A stretch of 64,000 nucleotides of DNA from contig NC_026660.2 of NCBI RefSeq assembly GCF_000004075.3, positions 14,589,837-14,653,836 of the forward strand, given 5' to 3'. The position numbers and the translations under genes are program-made. Shown here piece after piece: positions 12,945 through 25,633 of the stretch. The number at the start of each line of letters is the position of its first letter. The first letter of the stretch is position 1. The stretch is from Cucumis sativus. Taxonomy: Eukaryota > Streptophyta > Magnoliopsida > Cucurbitales > Cucurbitaceae. Below the pieces are notes generated by a model, which saw only the letters and a program-made list of their open reading frames with translations, was not told the origin of the DNA and did no database searches.

Positions 12945-13203
12945 TGATATTCGGATAAGATTAGGAATATTATTAGAATTTTTAAGGGTGTATTAGTAAT
13001 TAGCTACAGAAGTGGTCGTACTAATTTGTTATAAATAGTTGGGGAGGGGGAGGAGAAAGGGTGGAATGGATCTAATTGATTTAGAGCTTGAGCGATCTCA
13101 TGAAAGAGAGGACCCAAGTTCCTCAACTTGCTTGGTTTATCTTTGGAGATTGTCTTTCATATTTCAATATAATATACTTTGGTTTAAGCTTGTATTCTAC
13201 CAA
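12945..13203 (+). mobile_element. LTR of a degenerate Ty1/copia-like retrotransposon, with PBS remnant
   Basis: The stretch begins TGATATTCGG and ends TTCTACCA, the TG...CA ends of an LTR. It has a promoter-like TATAAATAG at 13030-13038 followed by a purine-rich leader and a T-rich 3' part, as in copia LTRs. Immediately after, aattgggtcctgggct (about 13204-13220) resembles a decayed initiator-Met-tRNA primer-binding site (consensus TTGGTATCAGAGC). No gag or pol follows, so this is a truncated remnant. Ends are chosen by eye; a second LTR copy was not found. Confidence 0.5.
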
Positions 13204-14220
13204 ATTGGGTCCTGGGCTTCATAGTTGGCTAAAAGGTTAAATGATTGTGGGTTTATGAAATGATGGTGTACAATCATTGTATCGGGGAAGGTTTTATTAC
13301 TTAAGAAACAAAGGCAAAAGCAAATTTGGGCCCCTTTTAATGTCCATTGTATCCACAGGAATTGGACTAACGAATAGCTGAATAGGCTTCCTTGTCATGT
13401 TAGGTAACTCTTTAAGGAGGAATTTGGAGAAGAGAGTGGAGTTGTTCAATTTGAAGATTTGCTTAGTTGTAGGATCTACAGTATAAGGAGTTAATAAATC
13501 ATGGAATTGATGTTTGTTAGTTGTAATCCCACAAATTCTTTAGGCCAAACAATGAGTAGAACAACTTTGCCACCCTCAACTCCTAGTACTCCTAAGGTCA
13601 CATCCCTAAATTACTTCGGCCTGTGATTCGAAGCACTGTTGAGGTTCTTGTACCATTGGTTTTGATCTTGAGTTCTGATTGGATATGCTAAAGCCCAGAC
13701 TGTTGTAGTTTCTGGAATTTTGTTCGTCAACTTGGATGATTTTACAAAACTCATTCTTGCAAACGTAACAAATTTGTGGAGCAGGGATTTCTCCTGCTCA
13801 ACAGAAACGAAACGGAGAAATATGTTCTTCGTGCTTTCCTCTCGTTCTGCTTGATATTTGGTCTTATTTCTTCGCGTATTGTGATGATATTCACTGAGGT
13901 ATGTGACAGTAAATTTTGGGATAAGAAATAATGTGACGGTAAACATCTTTGCATATGTGTGAATAAATTGAAAGATCATATGCTAAAATCACAACGACTT
14001 GATCCTATTCAATCTTCCAATATTCTTTGCAATGACCTTCTGAATATTTGATATTACCTTGGCCCTTGTTCATCTGAGTTCATTCAACTCACTAGTTTCC
14101 AATTAGCTTAATTTTTCCCCTTCTCCACGGAAAAATATCCAAATTCAATAGGAGGTAGTCTGAAGTACGATTCAATACATCTTTTTTCTTTTTAAATAAA
14201 ACAAATATTCATTCGAGTTG

Positions 14221-14320
14221 TTTTCAAATATAGCAAAATGTTGCATTTACGATAGACGGATAAATTGTGTTATTTGCTATATTTGTGAATATTTTCAGCT
14301 GTTTTGTCATTTAAAATAAT
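14221..14320. repeat. Interspersed palindromic repeat, family A, with 12-bp inverted repeat
   Basis: AAATATAGCAAA at 14226-14237 is exactly complementary to TTTGCTATATTT at 14273-14284, with gatagacggataa between. This is the clearest palindromic copy of the repeat also found at 28510-28625 and, more decayed, at other sites. Confidence 0.6.
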
Positions 14321-15518
14321 TTTTCTATCCGTTAACGTATTTTATTCACAAATGCATGTACACACGTATTCCGTGAAAAAGAGAAGGAGTTGATTCTCTT
14401 CTGTGCTCATCCCTCAAGTTAGCTTAAAGTTTAAAAGTTGTTTGACAGTGACATATATGGACAAACAAGAACAATTGGCATTGCTGTCCCCATGGATGGA
14501 TAAATAGTCAGCATCTGCTGAACATTAAAACTAAAAGTTGAATGGAATGTATGGTTCTTCCCCCTTCTCCTGGTTAATTTTCATCCCTTGTCAATGTAGG
14601 ACCATGTAGTTTACATTTCATCTAATAACAAATCGATTTTTGAAAATTAATCATATAAACATTAGTTTCATTCACGGTGACAATCTACTTTTACAAATGA
14701 AATCAAAATCCAAGCCAAGTTTTGAAAGTGGAAAAATGTAACTTTTATTTGAGAATTCGATTAAAAACTCAAACGTTTTCTCAAGAAAGATTAGAACCAG
14801 TATAAAGAAATGGTGAGAAAGGAAACACAATTTTCAAAACCAAAAATCAAAATGTTCGCAAACATTAGTGCCTGATGGTACAAACATTAGTTGAATATCC
14901 AAACTCTTGATATGGCTGGAAAATGAGCTTATCTCTTGAAGATAGGAAATATTCAATGGATTGTCTTATTTTAGTCATTTTCAATCATCAGTGTCTGATG
15001 GTACAGAACTTATTGTCTTTTAAACCAGCAGTCTTGTCACTGGAAGGAAAAGGAAAAACTGATTTTTGGAAACTTGTGTGGACAAACTGCTCATAAAATA
15101 AATTTTTGAGGATAAACCTTGCAGTCCGAGTTGGAAGCTGCATTTTTACCAAGTTCTTGTGCCTGAAAACGTGTGGGCCTATATTTGAAACGAATGGGGA
15201 GGAACAGCTAATGAAGGCTAATGATCAGGAAAACTCTAGAAATTTGAAAACTTTACAGCCACTTCTAAAACTAAAGAAATAAAAAGAAAAAGAAAAAGAA
15301 GAAGAATAACCACAATAGCTGCTAAACACTGGCTATTTCATACCTATTCTTTAAACCTTATCTATTTGGGAACTGTAGGTTTGAAATTTTGCGATGTTAT
15401 TAAATAAATCCCCACCAATTTTGGTCTTCCTTTGCTATGCTGGCTGTGTTCATATGTTTTCCTTATTCACAAGTTTGAAAATTCCAGTCAAGTGTCAAGA
15501 TTTAGCACACGGGTCTTC

Positions 15519-15537
15519 GCCGCCTGCTTCAGGCGGC
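15519..15537. repeat. GC-rich perfect hairpin (8-bp stem, 3-nt loop)
   Basis: GCCGCCTG (15519-15526) is followed by CTT and then CAGGCGGC (15530-15537), a perfect inverted repeat. It stands out against AT-rich surroundings. It is not followed by a T-run on the plus strand that would suggest a terminator, and no gene ends here. Confidence 0.8.
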
Positions 15538-17017
15538 TACTTTTAGCATTAATAACTACGATTACATCTTTATGTAGTAATTGCAGCCCTCCATTAGCTT
15601 TATGAAGATGATCAAGAACCTGAAGCATTATAATGTCAGTGTCATGTTCACTTTGCAACATTAATGTACCTATTTATTAAGTTTGCAACCTACCACTTTT
15701 CCTTGTTCCTTGTATTGAAGGGAATGTTTAACTTTGACCAGAATTGATCAAAACATCTTTTTGCCGTATACTTGAAGTACAGTTGGAAGAATGAGAATGC
15801 CGCCACAGTTATTCAGCTTGATTGTGATATTTCTTCACTTGCAGGCATGATATTAGCTTAATGGAGGAGAAGCAAAAAAACTGATTTTTTTATGTTTAGT
15901 CTGGTTTTTATGATTCTTAATATCGTCATAAGATTAGCAAAAAACTGATAAATTCTAATTAAGTTGTTAGTTAGTCTGCCATGTTTCGTTTTCTTCGGTA
16001 ATGGATATTTTGGTCTAATGAACCTTATAAAAGCTTATAAGTTGCATAAGTATCTACATGAGCATCAAGTTATGAATATTTTTGCTTTTCCATAGCCTTA
16101 CGTTACCATATGACATTTTTCGTTTATCTGATTCACACCATTGAATTGTATTCATATTAAGATTCTTGATTACCAAAAACGAGTGAAGTGATTGTCCTTT
16201 TCTAATGCTTAAGGAGAGCTAGCAAGTAATGCGCTTCACTTATTCAACAGGATTCTATACAATTGTCTGCCACTCTTGTATACCGAGTGCGTCGTCGAAG
16301 TAATCTTGTATTCCTACAGAGAGCATACGACGTGGCGGTCCAGATCATATGAGCTTGAAGGAAAGAGTGGCCTTGTGTTGCTATAGGTCCACGCGGAATA
16401 AACTGTTTCTTGAAGTGGCATAGACGAAGATGGAATGGGGAATATATCACAAGTCTAAAGAAGGTGCACGGATTTTTCTAAGTAGTGGAAGATTTTGTCA
16501 CATAAAGTTAGAATCCAATATCTCTATAACAGTTGGCAGAATCTCTGTTATTGATGATTTTTTTCTTTCTTAAAACCCTCTGATGGAAAATGTTTATATA
16601 TAAAGACAGAGGGAGTGATAAGTTCCATTATTAGAGAGAATGTCAAATTTAGATAACACAAGAGCTTCTAGAGATGGAAGATTTATGTATAGTGCACCTC
16701 TCTAAACTCTAGGACATAAATATGAATACATCTTACCCATTTTTTGTTTTTTCAAAGCAGTAGATTATAGATCTTATAGTTACTAGCACACTTGTAAGCT
16801 GAAGATCATATCTAATATGTTATGATAAGTGGAGAGCATTTTTTCAAAGCAATGGGTATGGTAAAAGGTGGTGGTATTAGGAGTAGAAACATAGCATTGT
16901 CTCAGTGGTGGGAGCAGCCACCCACCAATGCATGTAATGGCACTTTTTATTAACTGATAAAATGTGAAGAAAGGGTCACCTTCACAAAAGGTTTGGTAGT
17001 AATTAGTTTAGTGGGAC

Positions 17018-17037
17018 TCTCTCTCTCTCTCTCTCTT
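17018..17037. repeat. (CT)n microsatellite
   Basis: Uninterrupted CT dinucleotides run for about ten units. Similar CT tracts occur near 37022-37040 and 39411-39427. Confidence 0.85.
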
Positions 17038-18639
17038 TTCATTTTAGTTAAAAAAAGTGTTCGAATAAAATATATGAAACCAAACTACCAAGTTAATAGA
17101 ATGTATATTTTCGTTTCATGTTGCAATTCATTTTGAAATGTTCTTTTTAAGTTCACTAACTTTTAACGACATAAAAGAAAGTATATAACTTTAATCAACT
17201 CCTAATAAGTTCTCTAATTTGTGTTGAAACTGTTTGTATCATTGATTAGATTATTTGAAATGAAAATTGGAAGTGTAGAATTAGTTTGTGTTGTTGAAAA
17301 ATTAAAAGACTTTTGTGGTCTTAGTTTATGACTTGAAGTCCAACAAAATTGGAATATCTAGAAAGAGATAAGGATGGTCTCTAATTCACAAAAGTCATAT
17401 AATTGGAAAATTAGGCATTTGATTACTGCATTAAATAAGAAGAAAAAAAGAAAAAGAATTCTTTCCCACAATTATTCCCAAGGAGAGAACATAATTTTCA
17501 ACTATGACACCAAACCTTCATACCAACATCAACAATGATAATCATGAGGGTATTAAATCATAATTTCAAAAAGAGGAACCACAAATTCAAAATCACATGT
17601 AATTACAAATTTTGTTTAAAATGTAAACATCTAATATGTTGATTTGAAGCATATGTTTTATATTTTTTTTTTACTGTCAACATGTTTTATGGCTTAAGTT
17701 ATGTTTGTTTTGGAAGAATTATAGCAAAATAAATGTGTATTTTAAACAAATTGGCTTATGTGCAAACTAGTTTCTTTCTTTCTACCAAATTGAGCATGTT
17801 CTCAATTAGCTTTTAGAAGCAAAATATAGAATTTGTTATCTCACGAGTCACATTACTCTATGGAAGGAATGTCAAAATAAAACACATGTATTTTCATCTC
17901 AATATCCATATTGGAGCTTCCCACCTTTATATTACTTTTAAGAAAAAATTATTTAATCAACTAAATAAATCATATAAAAAAATTAATTAATTAAAAATAT
18001 TCAAAAGAACCCAAATATTAAATAAAATACAGTAGAATTTATAATTCTCTAATTTAAATTAAGAAAAATTTTAAAATATTTACAACCGCAAATTCTATGC
18101 TCGTATATTGATAAAATTTTGCTATATTTTATAAATATTTTAATTTATTTTATTATTTTAAAAAATGTTCCAATTCAAAAACGAGAAAGTGAGAAGTTCC
18201 TCTCGCCCATATTTTTTATATATATATTAAATTTTGAATTATTTGCATTTAAAACGGAGAAATTGACCTTTTATTAGACAAAAGAAATACCCTTTTCTAG
18301 ACTAAGTGTTTTGTGTAAACTAAAATAAGCTTCACACACATAATTACATTTAGACCCATTTTTCATCTAAATTCTCATTTAGTCAAAGTTTAAGTCTCAT
18401 TTCAATTTATTTCATAAACTTAAAAAAAATGTTACAATTTAATATTTAAAATTAGAAAAGTAATTATTTATTTGTAAGATATGAATTAATAAGATAATAG
18501 TAGAAAAGAAAAGAAAAGAAAAAGGTGCAAAATCAGAAACCTAACTAATTAGAATTAATGAGGCAGCCCCCATTCAAAATTAAAATCATAATTTTCAAAC
18601 TTTAACTCATTTCATGTTCATACCCTTTTCTCTTTTCTC

Positions 18640-18648
18640 TATTTATAT
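18640..18648 (+). promoter_or_regulatory. TATA-like element before the LBD gene
   Basis: TATTTATAT lies about 90 bp before the ATG and is followed by a pyrimidine-rich leader, which fits a plant core promoter. Assignment is by position and composition only. Confidence 0.4.
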
Positions 18649-18737
18649 CTCTGTTTTTCCATTTCCAAACGAAACCAAACCAAACCCTCCATTTCTTCTC
18701 CTTCTTCTTCTCCGTTTCTTTACTCCGATCATCCCAA

Positions 18738-20097
18738 ATGGAAGGAAGTGACACAATCACAGTCACCACCGTTTCTTCAACTCCACTTTCTCAATCTCCT
18801 TCTTCTTCTTCTTCTCCGGCACCACCCCCGCCCGTTATTCTCAGTCCATGTGCGGCCTGCAAGATTTTGCGACGGCGATGTGCCGAGCGATGTGTATTGG
18901 CCCCCTATTTCCCTCCCTCTGAACCGGCGAAGTTTGCCATCGCTCATCGAGTTTTTGGCGCCAGTAATATCATCAAATTCCTGCAGGTCTTTTTCATCCG
19001 CCTTTTTAATTTCTCTCATGTTTTGGTCTCTGTTTTATTTTAACTCTCCAATTTCTAACTGTTCGGTTATTTTGCAAGATTGAATCAGTGAATTAGGGCT
19101 GAAAATGTGCATTCATTTGTTAGTTGTTACTCACTAACGACCTTGTTGCTCTTCCATTTTTGTTTTACACATTAAAAAACTATGCAGTGAGATTTGGAGC
19201 ATGATGAAATTAATTCTTAAGATTTTGTTTGATCCTACCCACTTAACCTACTAAATATCTCCATTTGGAATTCTATGCTGAACTTTAAATTATTCACATT
19301 ACTTGCAAAACAAAATAACTTTTTAAACTTCCATAATTTGAAAAGTAGCCAAACCAATATGTAATGTAATTATATCAATACTTTAACACTCCTACGCTCC
19401 AGTAACTTTTTACACTCATATGTGTTTATAATGACTATGACAGTACCATATGTACCAACCAAAAAACTTAGGTTGATGGAGTTCTTTCCAGCAAATTTGA
19501 TTATATTTGTACTTTTAACTTTCGTATGCGTCCCATTATGACTATGCCATTACCATTACTTCATATTCTCTTGTCAACCCAAAAGCTTAAAACTGATGGA
19601 TTCTTTCAAGTAAACTTAATTAATACCGATGCTTCATTTCCCATTTTCCCTGGTTTGAATAGTATAATTCATAATACAAGATCCCTATGGGACAACCCAC
19701 TTGTCATGAACTGAAATTCTTTATTGGGGGATTGATTAAACAGGAATTGCCTGAATCTCAAAGGGCAGATGCAGTGAGCAGCTTGGTTTATGAAGCAAGT
19801 GCAAGGGTTAGAGACCCTGTTTATGGGTCAGCAGGGGCCATTTGCCAACTCCAAAAGCAAGTCAATGAGCTTCAAGCCCAACTAGCCAAAGCTCAGGCAG
19901 AGGTTGTCAACATGCAATGCCAACAAGCCAATCTTGTGGCCTTTGTTTGCAGGGAATTGGCTCAATCTCATCAATCTTTTGATGAATTCAATGGCAGCCC
20001 ACAATCACATAATGGATTATTACAGAGCATACATCCTCCAAGTTACTTTGATGATAGCAATAACGTAAACTCATTGTGGGAACCTCTTTGGACATGA
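18738..20097 (+). CDS. LBD11: LOB-domain transcription factor, LBD1/LBD11 type
   Basis: Exons 18738..18986 and 19744..20097 join in phase 0 to a 200-residue nuclear protein. A Ser/Pro-rich N-terminus (residues 11-37) precedes the class I LOB domain. This comprises the zinc-finger-like C-block C38-x2-C41-x6-C48-x3-C52 (CAACKILRRRCAERC), the GAS block with FGASNIIKFLQ and the conserved DPVYG, and a leucine-zipper-like coil (L119-x6-L126-x3-L130, the last position Val instead of Leu). The intron falls after FLQ, inside the GAS block, the usual intron site of this family. The start SPCAACKILRRRC-type arrangement places it with Arabidopsis LBD1 and LBD11, which control boundary and vascular or secondary growth. 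The C-terminus beyond residue 150 (Gln/Ser/Asn-rich, ending WEPLWT) is variable in the family. The 757-bp intron holds no feature I can name. Confidence 0.95.
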
Positions 20098-20825
20098 ATT
20101 CTATTTAGTTTTTTTAGGTTTGTGGATGTAAGGTGTTTGATAAAATGCTCCAGTGAAGTTTCTCCAAACTCTTTTGAGAGCCAAATTTGAGGTTGTGGGT
20201 AGGAGAAACTTTGCGGACAGAATACAACACAAATTTTAGGCGATTTGGTTTGATTCGTTTTCATTTTTATGTTTTCAAAAACAAAAAATATAAAAGCAAA
20301 ATTGAAACTTATTTGATATATTTGAATTTTAAATAAAAATCATAAGCGTTTTTTAAGAGAATGAAAAAGAAATAATTTGTTTTTATTTTTCGTTAAACTA
20401 TTTATTTTTCAAAATAATTTTTGGATCACAAACTAAACCTGCTTTTACTTTTTGAAATGGAAAACCAAAGCTTTATTAGGGATGTGTCTTTATCCATGAT
20501 CTTTATGTTTAGGCCAAAAAAAGGAAAAGTAAAGCATAGATGCCTTCGGCATAATCAATGTGAAAGAGATGTATACCAATTGCTTAACCATCTCTACTTC
20601 GAAATAAAATATTCAATAACAATTTAGATATTTTCATAAATTCAATACTTTCATATTTGATATTATTGTAAAGACCAATGCTGAATCTTGTCAATCCACT
20701 TCAAACCTGTGAGTCTTGTTGTTCTCTAATGTAATTTTTCTTTCATTTGTTCGATTGCAACAATAATTAATGAATGAAATTAGAAATTCGAAGTTTTTTT
20801 TAGCTTGAAGACAGAGTCTGATTTT

Positions 20826-20894
20826 GCGCTCCTTACCGTGGGCAGAAGGCCCGCTCGACCCACACGCCCAAAGGCAGGCGAAGGGCGCTCTTCG
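20826..20894. repeat. GC-rich island with near-palindromic end
   Basis: A 69-base GC-rich block is embedded in AT-rich DNA. Its right end, 20879-20894 (cgaagggcgctcttcg), is almost its own reverse complement. Words such as cttcgcc and gcctgc on one strand recall the hairpin at 15519. Possibly a fragment of a GC-rich dispersed repeat; identity unknown. Confidence 0.5.
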
Positions 20895-21469
20895 ATATCC
20901 TACTCTCTTGTAAGGTCTCCAACTTGAAACAATTATATTCTATACTTAAAAAATTACCAAAGAGATCACCAACATGAGTTTAAAAACCTATTCATGACAT
21001 CCATAATTACTTTGTTCAAAGTTCAAACATATTTTTATGATCATAAAGTTGTGATTTAATTGGAATTTCAATCTTTGATTATGATCACTATTATTATTAT
21101 AATTATTACAAAATTCAAAACTACCTTTTAGCTACTTTCTGGTAACCTACTGTTTTTGTTTTCTTCATTTATTTATTTATTCCCTCTAAAAAATAAAATA
21201 GTGTGTGACTTAGAAATTAAAAAAAAAAAAAGTTGAAAAATGTTTTGGAGTGTTTGTTTTGTTCAAGAAAGTCAAAAGATAAAACTGACCAACACACTAA
21301 TCCAACCATAACATTTTGTTTTCTCTTTAACGATCCATTTTGTTTCTTAAGATTCATTAATTCTTATAAAGTTTTGTTTAATTATGGTTTTGTAAATTTT
21401 AATCATTACTGTCGGTTTGTCCCCTCAAATTTTTTTATTAAAAGTTAGTTTCTTTTCCTAAAATGATCG

Positions 21470-21640
21470 TAAACTACTGTAAATATATAACACAATTTTA
21501 AATTCTATCGTAATATATCGATAAACTTCTATCACTCTCGATTAATTACTAATAGTCATTCTATTATTATTGAAATTTGATATTTTATAATATTTTGCTT
21601 CATTTTTTTATTTATTTAAAAATACTTCATTTCTTTATTA
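21470..21640. repeat. Interspersed palindromic repeat, family A (degenerate)
   Basis: Shows aaattctatcgtaatatatcga, an attctattattattg stretch and the right arm tataatattttgcttcattt. It has the order of the better-preserved copies, with many substitutions. Confidence 0.35.
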
Positions 21641-23713
21641 CAATTATCTCAAATTTATTAATGAGAAAATTATTGAAAATGTTTATAGATATTTACTATA
21701 GTTTATAAATTATAAATTATAGTATTTGTTTTTCCTTTGCAAACACACATTTTGGTTTCTCATAGAAAATAAATATGTGTTGTATAAATAATTACCAAAA
21801 ATAGAAGTAAATATTTTATTAACCATTTGATTTTTCAAAATTAAATTTATAACCACTAATTCGTCCACAAAGTTTGTATATTTGGTCATTCATTTTTTAC
21901 TTGTAATTTTAAAAAATAGATTAATATTGTAATAAAGAAAAATGGATAAAATAAACATAAATTTAAGAAATAAAAAAGAGTTGTTACCAGCAACCAAACA
22001 CAATTCCTCCTCGAGAATGATATAAAGAGTAGAAGAAAATAACTCTCATAATTTAAAAAAGTTGGAAGAATGCTAAAGTTGTTAGATCACGAGTAACTTT
22101 GTTATCCCATCTCCAAGAATCATACTAATGAAAAAGCAACAAATAGCCTTTTTTAGTAAATTTAAAAAAAAAAATTAGATTCGAGATATTTAAAAGTGTT
22201 TGATTACTTTGAATGGATCAAATTCCACCTCCAACAACCGAACATAAGTAAATGAAATTTCAGAAAAAAATGAATGAAAACTGCTAGTAAATCTTTTGTG
22301 TGTCGTTTCCACACATTCTTAAAGTAAGTAAGCCATTAAGTCGAGAATTTTTTTTTTATAAAAAAGCCTTTATTCTAACCTTCAATATCAAATTGTCGAT
22401 TCATTAATGTTAAATTTTATTTTGTTATATTTAAAAACAACATCGAGAAAAATACACGAAAAAAACTATAAATCTTTTTCGTGATAATTTATTGATTAAT
22501 CTTTTCTTTTTTTCTTTTCTAAAGATGAAAGTTGGTAGAAATATTTTATTTGGATGATTTGGTTTCATTTGGTTAAAAAGAATTAATTATACACTAAATT
22601 ATGTTGAGATTTATTGTAGAAAAAAAAATATATATATATATATATAATAAATGACATATTCGTGGTATGAAAATGAATAAATTAAATTACTTTACAATAA
22701 TAAAGTTGAGTTTCTTTTTTCTTCCAAGTCTACATTAATTTTTTCTTTATAGCTTTCTTTGTTCTCATAGCCTACCAACTTTTATTCATTACCTTTCTTT
22801 TGTAAATTCTAACTAATCAACTGAAAATAATAATAAATTCTCAATTTGATATTGAAAATTTAATAAGCTTTGTTTTTCCTCTCAATTTCAGTAATACTTT
22901 CTATTCATTTTGGTATTGCTTTTCTTCTGGTATAATACTATACTTGAAAAGAGGAGAACAAAGTTACACGTGATCTAACAATTTTAGCTTTTTTTCTAAC
23001 TTTGTTTTTGGAAGAGAATTATTATTTCTTTCCTTTCTATTATGTCTATAATTGTTGAGAGGGAAGCATTGCTAACAATTGTTTTTTTAAAAAATATGTT
23101 TATTTTCTCCTTATTTTTCTTTATTACAATGTTCGTTTATTTTAAGAAGAATATTTAAAAATTCCAACAGAAAATGGATGACGAAACATAGAAACGGGAG
23201 CAAATACGGTTATAAACTTAATTTTAAAAAGTCAAATGGTTGACAAAAATGTTTACTCCTAGATTAAAAAAAAAATCCCAATTTTGGTAATTTATTTATA
23301 CAACTCGAACTTATTTTCTACGAGAAACCAAAATGTAGTTAAAAACAAATAAAATTACTAGTTAAGTGAAAATTTTTAATTAGACAATCAATGAGTTACA
23401 TAAAGATATGTAGAACTCAACAACGGTTAGTTTTCTTAGAAAGAAAATCAAAAGGAAGGTTCTTATATTAATAAAATTTTGAAAGAAATTGATTAACAAC
23501 AAAATTGCTAGTTGAAAGTTAAGACGAGGTCTTGGTAACCATTTTGTCTTTTGTTTTTAAAAATTAAAACCTATTTTCTTTCTATGTCTTATAAATACAA
23601 CGATAGAATCATACCCAAATTCTAAAAGCAAAAACAATATTTTAAAAGTTTTTCTTTGTTTTTTAAATCATTGGTAAAATGTAGATAACAAATAAGAAAA
23701 GTCAGAGATATAA

Positions 23714-23751
23714 AATGGTAAATTTAGTTTTTAATGGTAAATTTAGTTTTT
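23714..23751. repeat. 19-bp tandem duplication
   Basis: aatggtaaatttagttttt occurs twice in direct succession. No gene context. Confidence 0.8.
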
Positions 23752-24349
23752 AAGATTGATAGTGGTAGATAGATCCAGACTTAAGCATCGTTACTAAATT
23801 ACAAAACAGTCGTCACGAAAGAAATCACATACACGGGGAATTAAAAATGATGGTGAGGAGTTTGTTTGTAGAATAAAATGTTGAAATCAAAACAAAGGGC
23901 TTTTCCTTTGTCCTAATTGCATCTCTGTTTTTCCCCCTTGGTGATGACATCTTTGAATTAAAACTGAATGTTTCTTTCTTTTTGGGCATTTTGTTTTGTT
24001 ATGGACAAACTTCCTATTCTTTTGAACTTCTTTTCTTCTTTCCACTTTAAGTATGACATGTTCTTTCTTCCAAATCAATTTTCACATTTTCATAATTTTG
24101 AATTCAATCTTGGCTTCGCTGAACATGACAAATTCTTTCTCTATAATTGTTGGAATTCTATTCCATTTTCTTAAGTATTGTTTCTTCCATTTTCATTTCA
24201 TTCAAACAAAATATATTTTTTCTATTTTTATCTACATCTTTTTATGTTTTGATTTAATTTGATTAGTTATCCCATGTGTTTAAATAAATGTTTGTTTTAG
24301 TCTACCTACTTTTAATATGTGTACTTTTGTTTTTGTAATTTAAAAAAGA

Positions 24350-24570
24350 GATTCTTGCAAAAATAGCAAAAAAGAAAAAAAAAACAATAGGACTTATGCC
24401 ACTACATTTTCTAAATTGCAAAAATAGCACATTTAAAAGTTGATAACGTTATGATTATCGTTTGATATCACTAATTTTTCCACATTCATAATATGCAAAA
24501 AGTTAGTGCCTTGAGCTACTTTTTTTCTAGATATTTTTGTCATTTGATGCAATTTTTCATTTTAGAAAGT
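24350..24570. repeat. Interspersed repeat, family B
   Basis: Opens with cttgcaaaaatagcaaaaaa, repeats attgcaaaaatagcacattt plus aaaagt in the middle and ends with a T-tract and gatgcaatttttcatttt. The block order is the same as in 6075-6260. Confidence 0.45.
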
Positions 24571-24699
24571 GTTCATGTATCAAAACCGCCCGAAAACTAA
24601 AATAGACTACTTGATAATATATGGACTAAAATTGAAAATACATAGATAAAAAAAAAATACAGAGGCCAAAGTATTGTTGAATGAGCATTTTGTAAAATA

Positions 24700-24880
24700 A
24701 ACTAAAATATTTATATGTTATAGCAAAATTTTGGATTCTATCAATGATAGAAACTTATAAACTTCTATCTTTGTCTATTAATGTCATCGAGAAAAACATA
24801 TTAATGTTTATCAATATTTAATACCGATAAAATCTGAATTTTACTATATATTATAAATATTTTATCAAATTTACTACTTT
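24700..24880. repeat. Interspersed palindromic repeat, family A
   Basis: Carries ttatagcaaaattttgg, then attctatcaatgatagaaac, and the right arm aattttactatatattataa, the full set of family words. Confidence 0.55.
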
Positions 24881-25633
24881 TTCTTTACGATTCTCTGTTG
24901 CTTTAGTTAGACCATTCAGAAAAAACTAAACTTCATTTTAAGAATTAAAAATTTATACTCTTGACGATATATATAAAACAATAAATCAAGGTATGTTGTT
25001 ATTGTTTTATATAATCATAGAGGTTTATTATGTAATTACGAAGTAAAACTTACAATTATAGGAATTAAATCTCACGTTCAAAATCAAATGAACTATATTT
25101 TAATTTTTCTTCAAATAATATATGAAATTTATAATTTAATTTAATATATCTTTTATTTACCTAAATATATATAAAAAATGTAATGGTTAGACAAGTTAAG
25201 TACAAGATATTTAAATCGTGCCTTTTCTATTTTGCAAAAATATAATAATAGAGTGTGAATTGTATCAATGTATCTTCGTATTTTACATCTCACGAACTGG
25301 CTTCTTTTTATCATTTTTGTAAAAATAATAAATTTTTAAAAAGAAAATGGTAAAAGATCGAACACTTCCAAAAAATATTTTTCTAAAAAAAAGTAAATAA
25401 TGAATTTACATTTGAATTATTTTGTTGTATAAAGTATAAATGGTTTGTAAAACATTGGGTGAAGAGTGAAAAGAGGTGGAGGTAATGTGAGAAAAGGAGT
25501 TGAGGTGGTGGCTGATGATGCAACACTCTTCACAGTGGAACAATCCTTCCACACCAAACTTAACTCCACCTTTTTCTTATTGCTACTCAAACTCATTATT
25601 TCCCTCTTTCGTTGAGTTTCATGTTGTATAGTA

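Larger units (their letters stand above)
13221..18639. other. Intergenic region upstream of the LBD gene; no supported gene
   Basis: Several open frames exist (for example around 13611-13979 and 16244-16450 on the minus strand) but none shows a recognisable motif, splice structure or family resemblance. The region contains a palindromic repeat copy (14226-14284), a 16-bp direct repeat near 14870 and 14990, a GC-rich perfect hairpin (15519-15537) and a CT microsatellite (17018-17037). The final kilobase is AT-rich promoter DNA for the LBD gene. Confidence 0.5.

Noticed and set aside
13611-13979. 122-codon minus-strand open frame
   Set aside because: No homology, motif, splice context or hydrophobic/charged pattern suggesting a protein; lies in DNA with stops in neighbouring frames.
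15519-15537. Rho-independent-type terminator
   Set aside because: This is a plant nuclear genome, there is no U-run directly after the stem and no gene ends here.
16244-16450. 68-codon minus-strand open frame and Arg-rich plus-strand reading
   Set aside because: Neither reading resembles a known family. Possibly part of an unknown relic, but not supportable as a gene.
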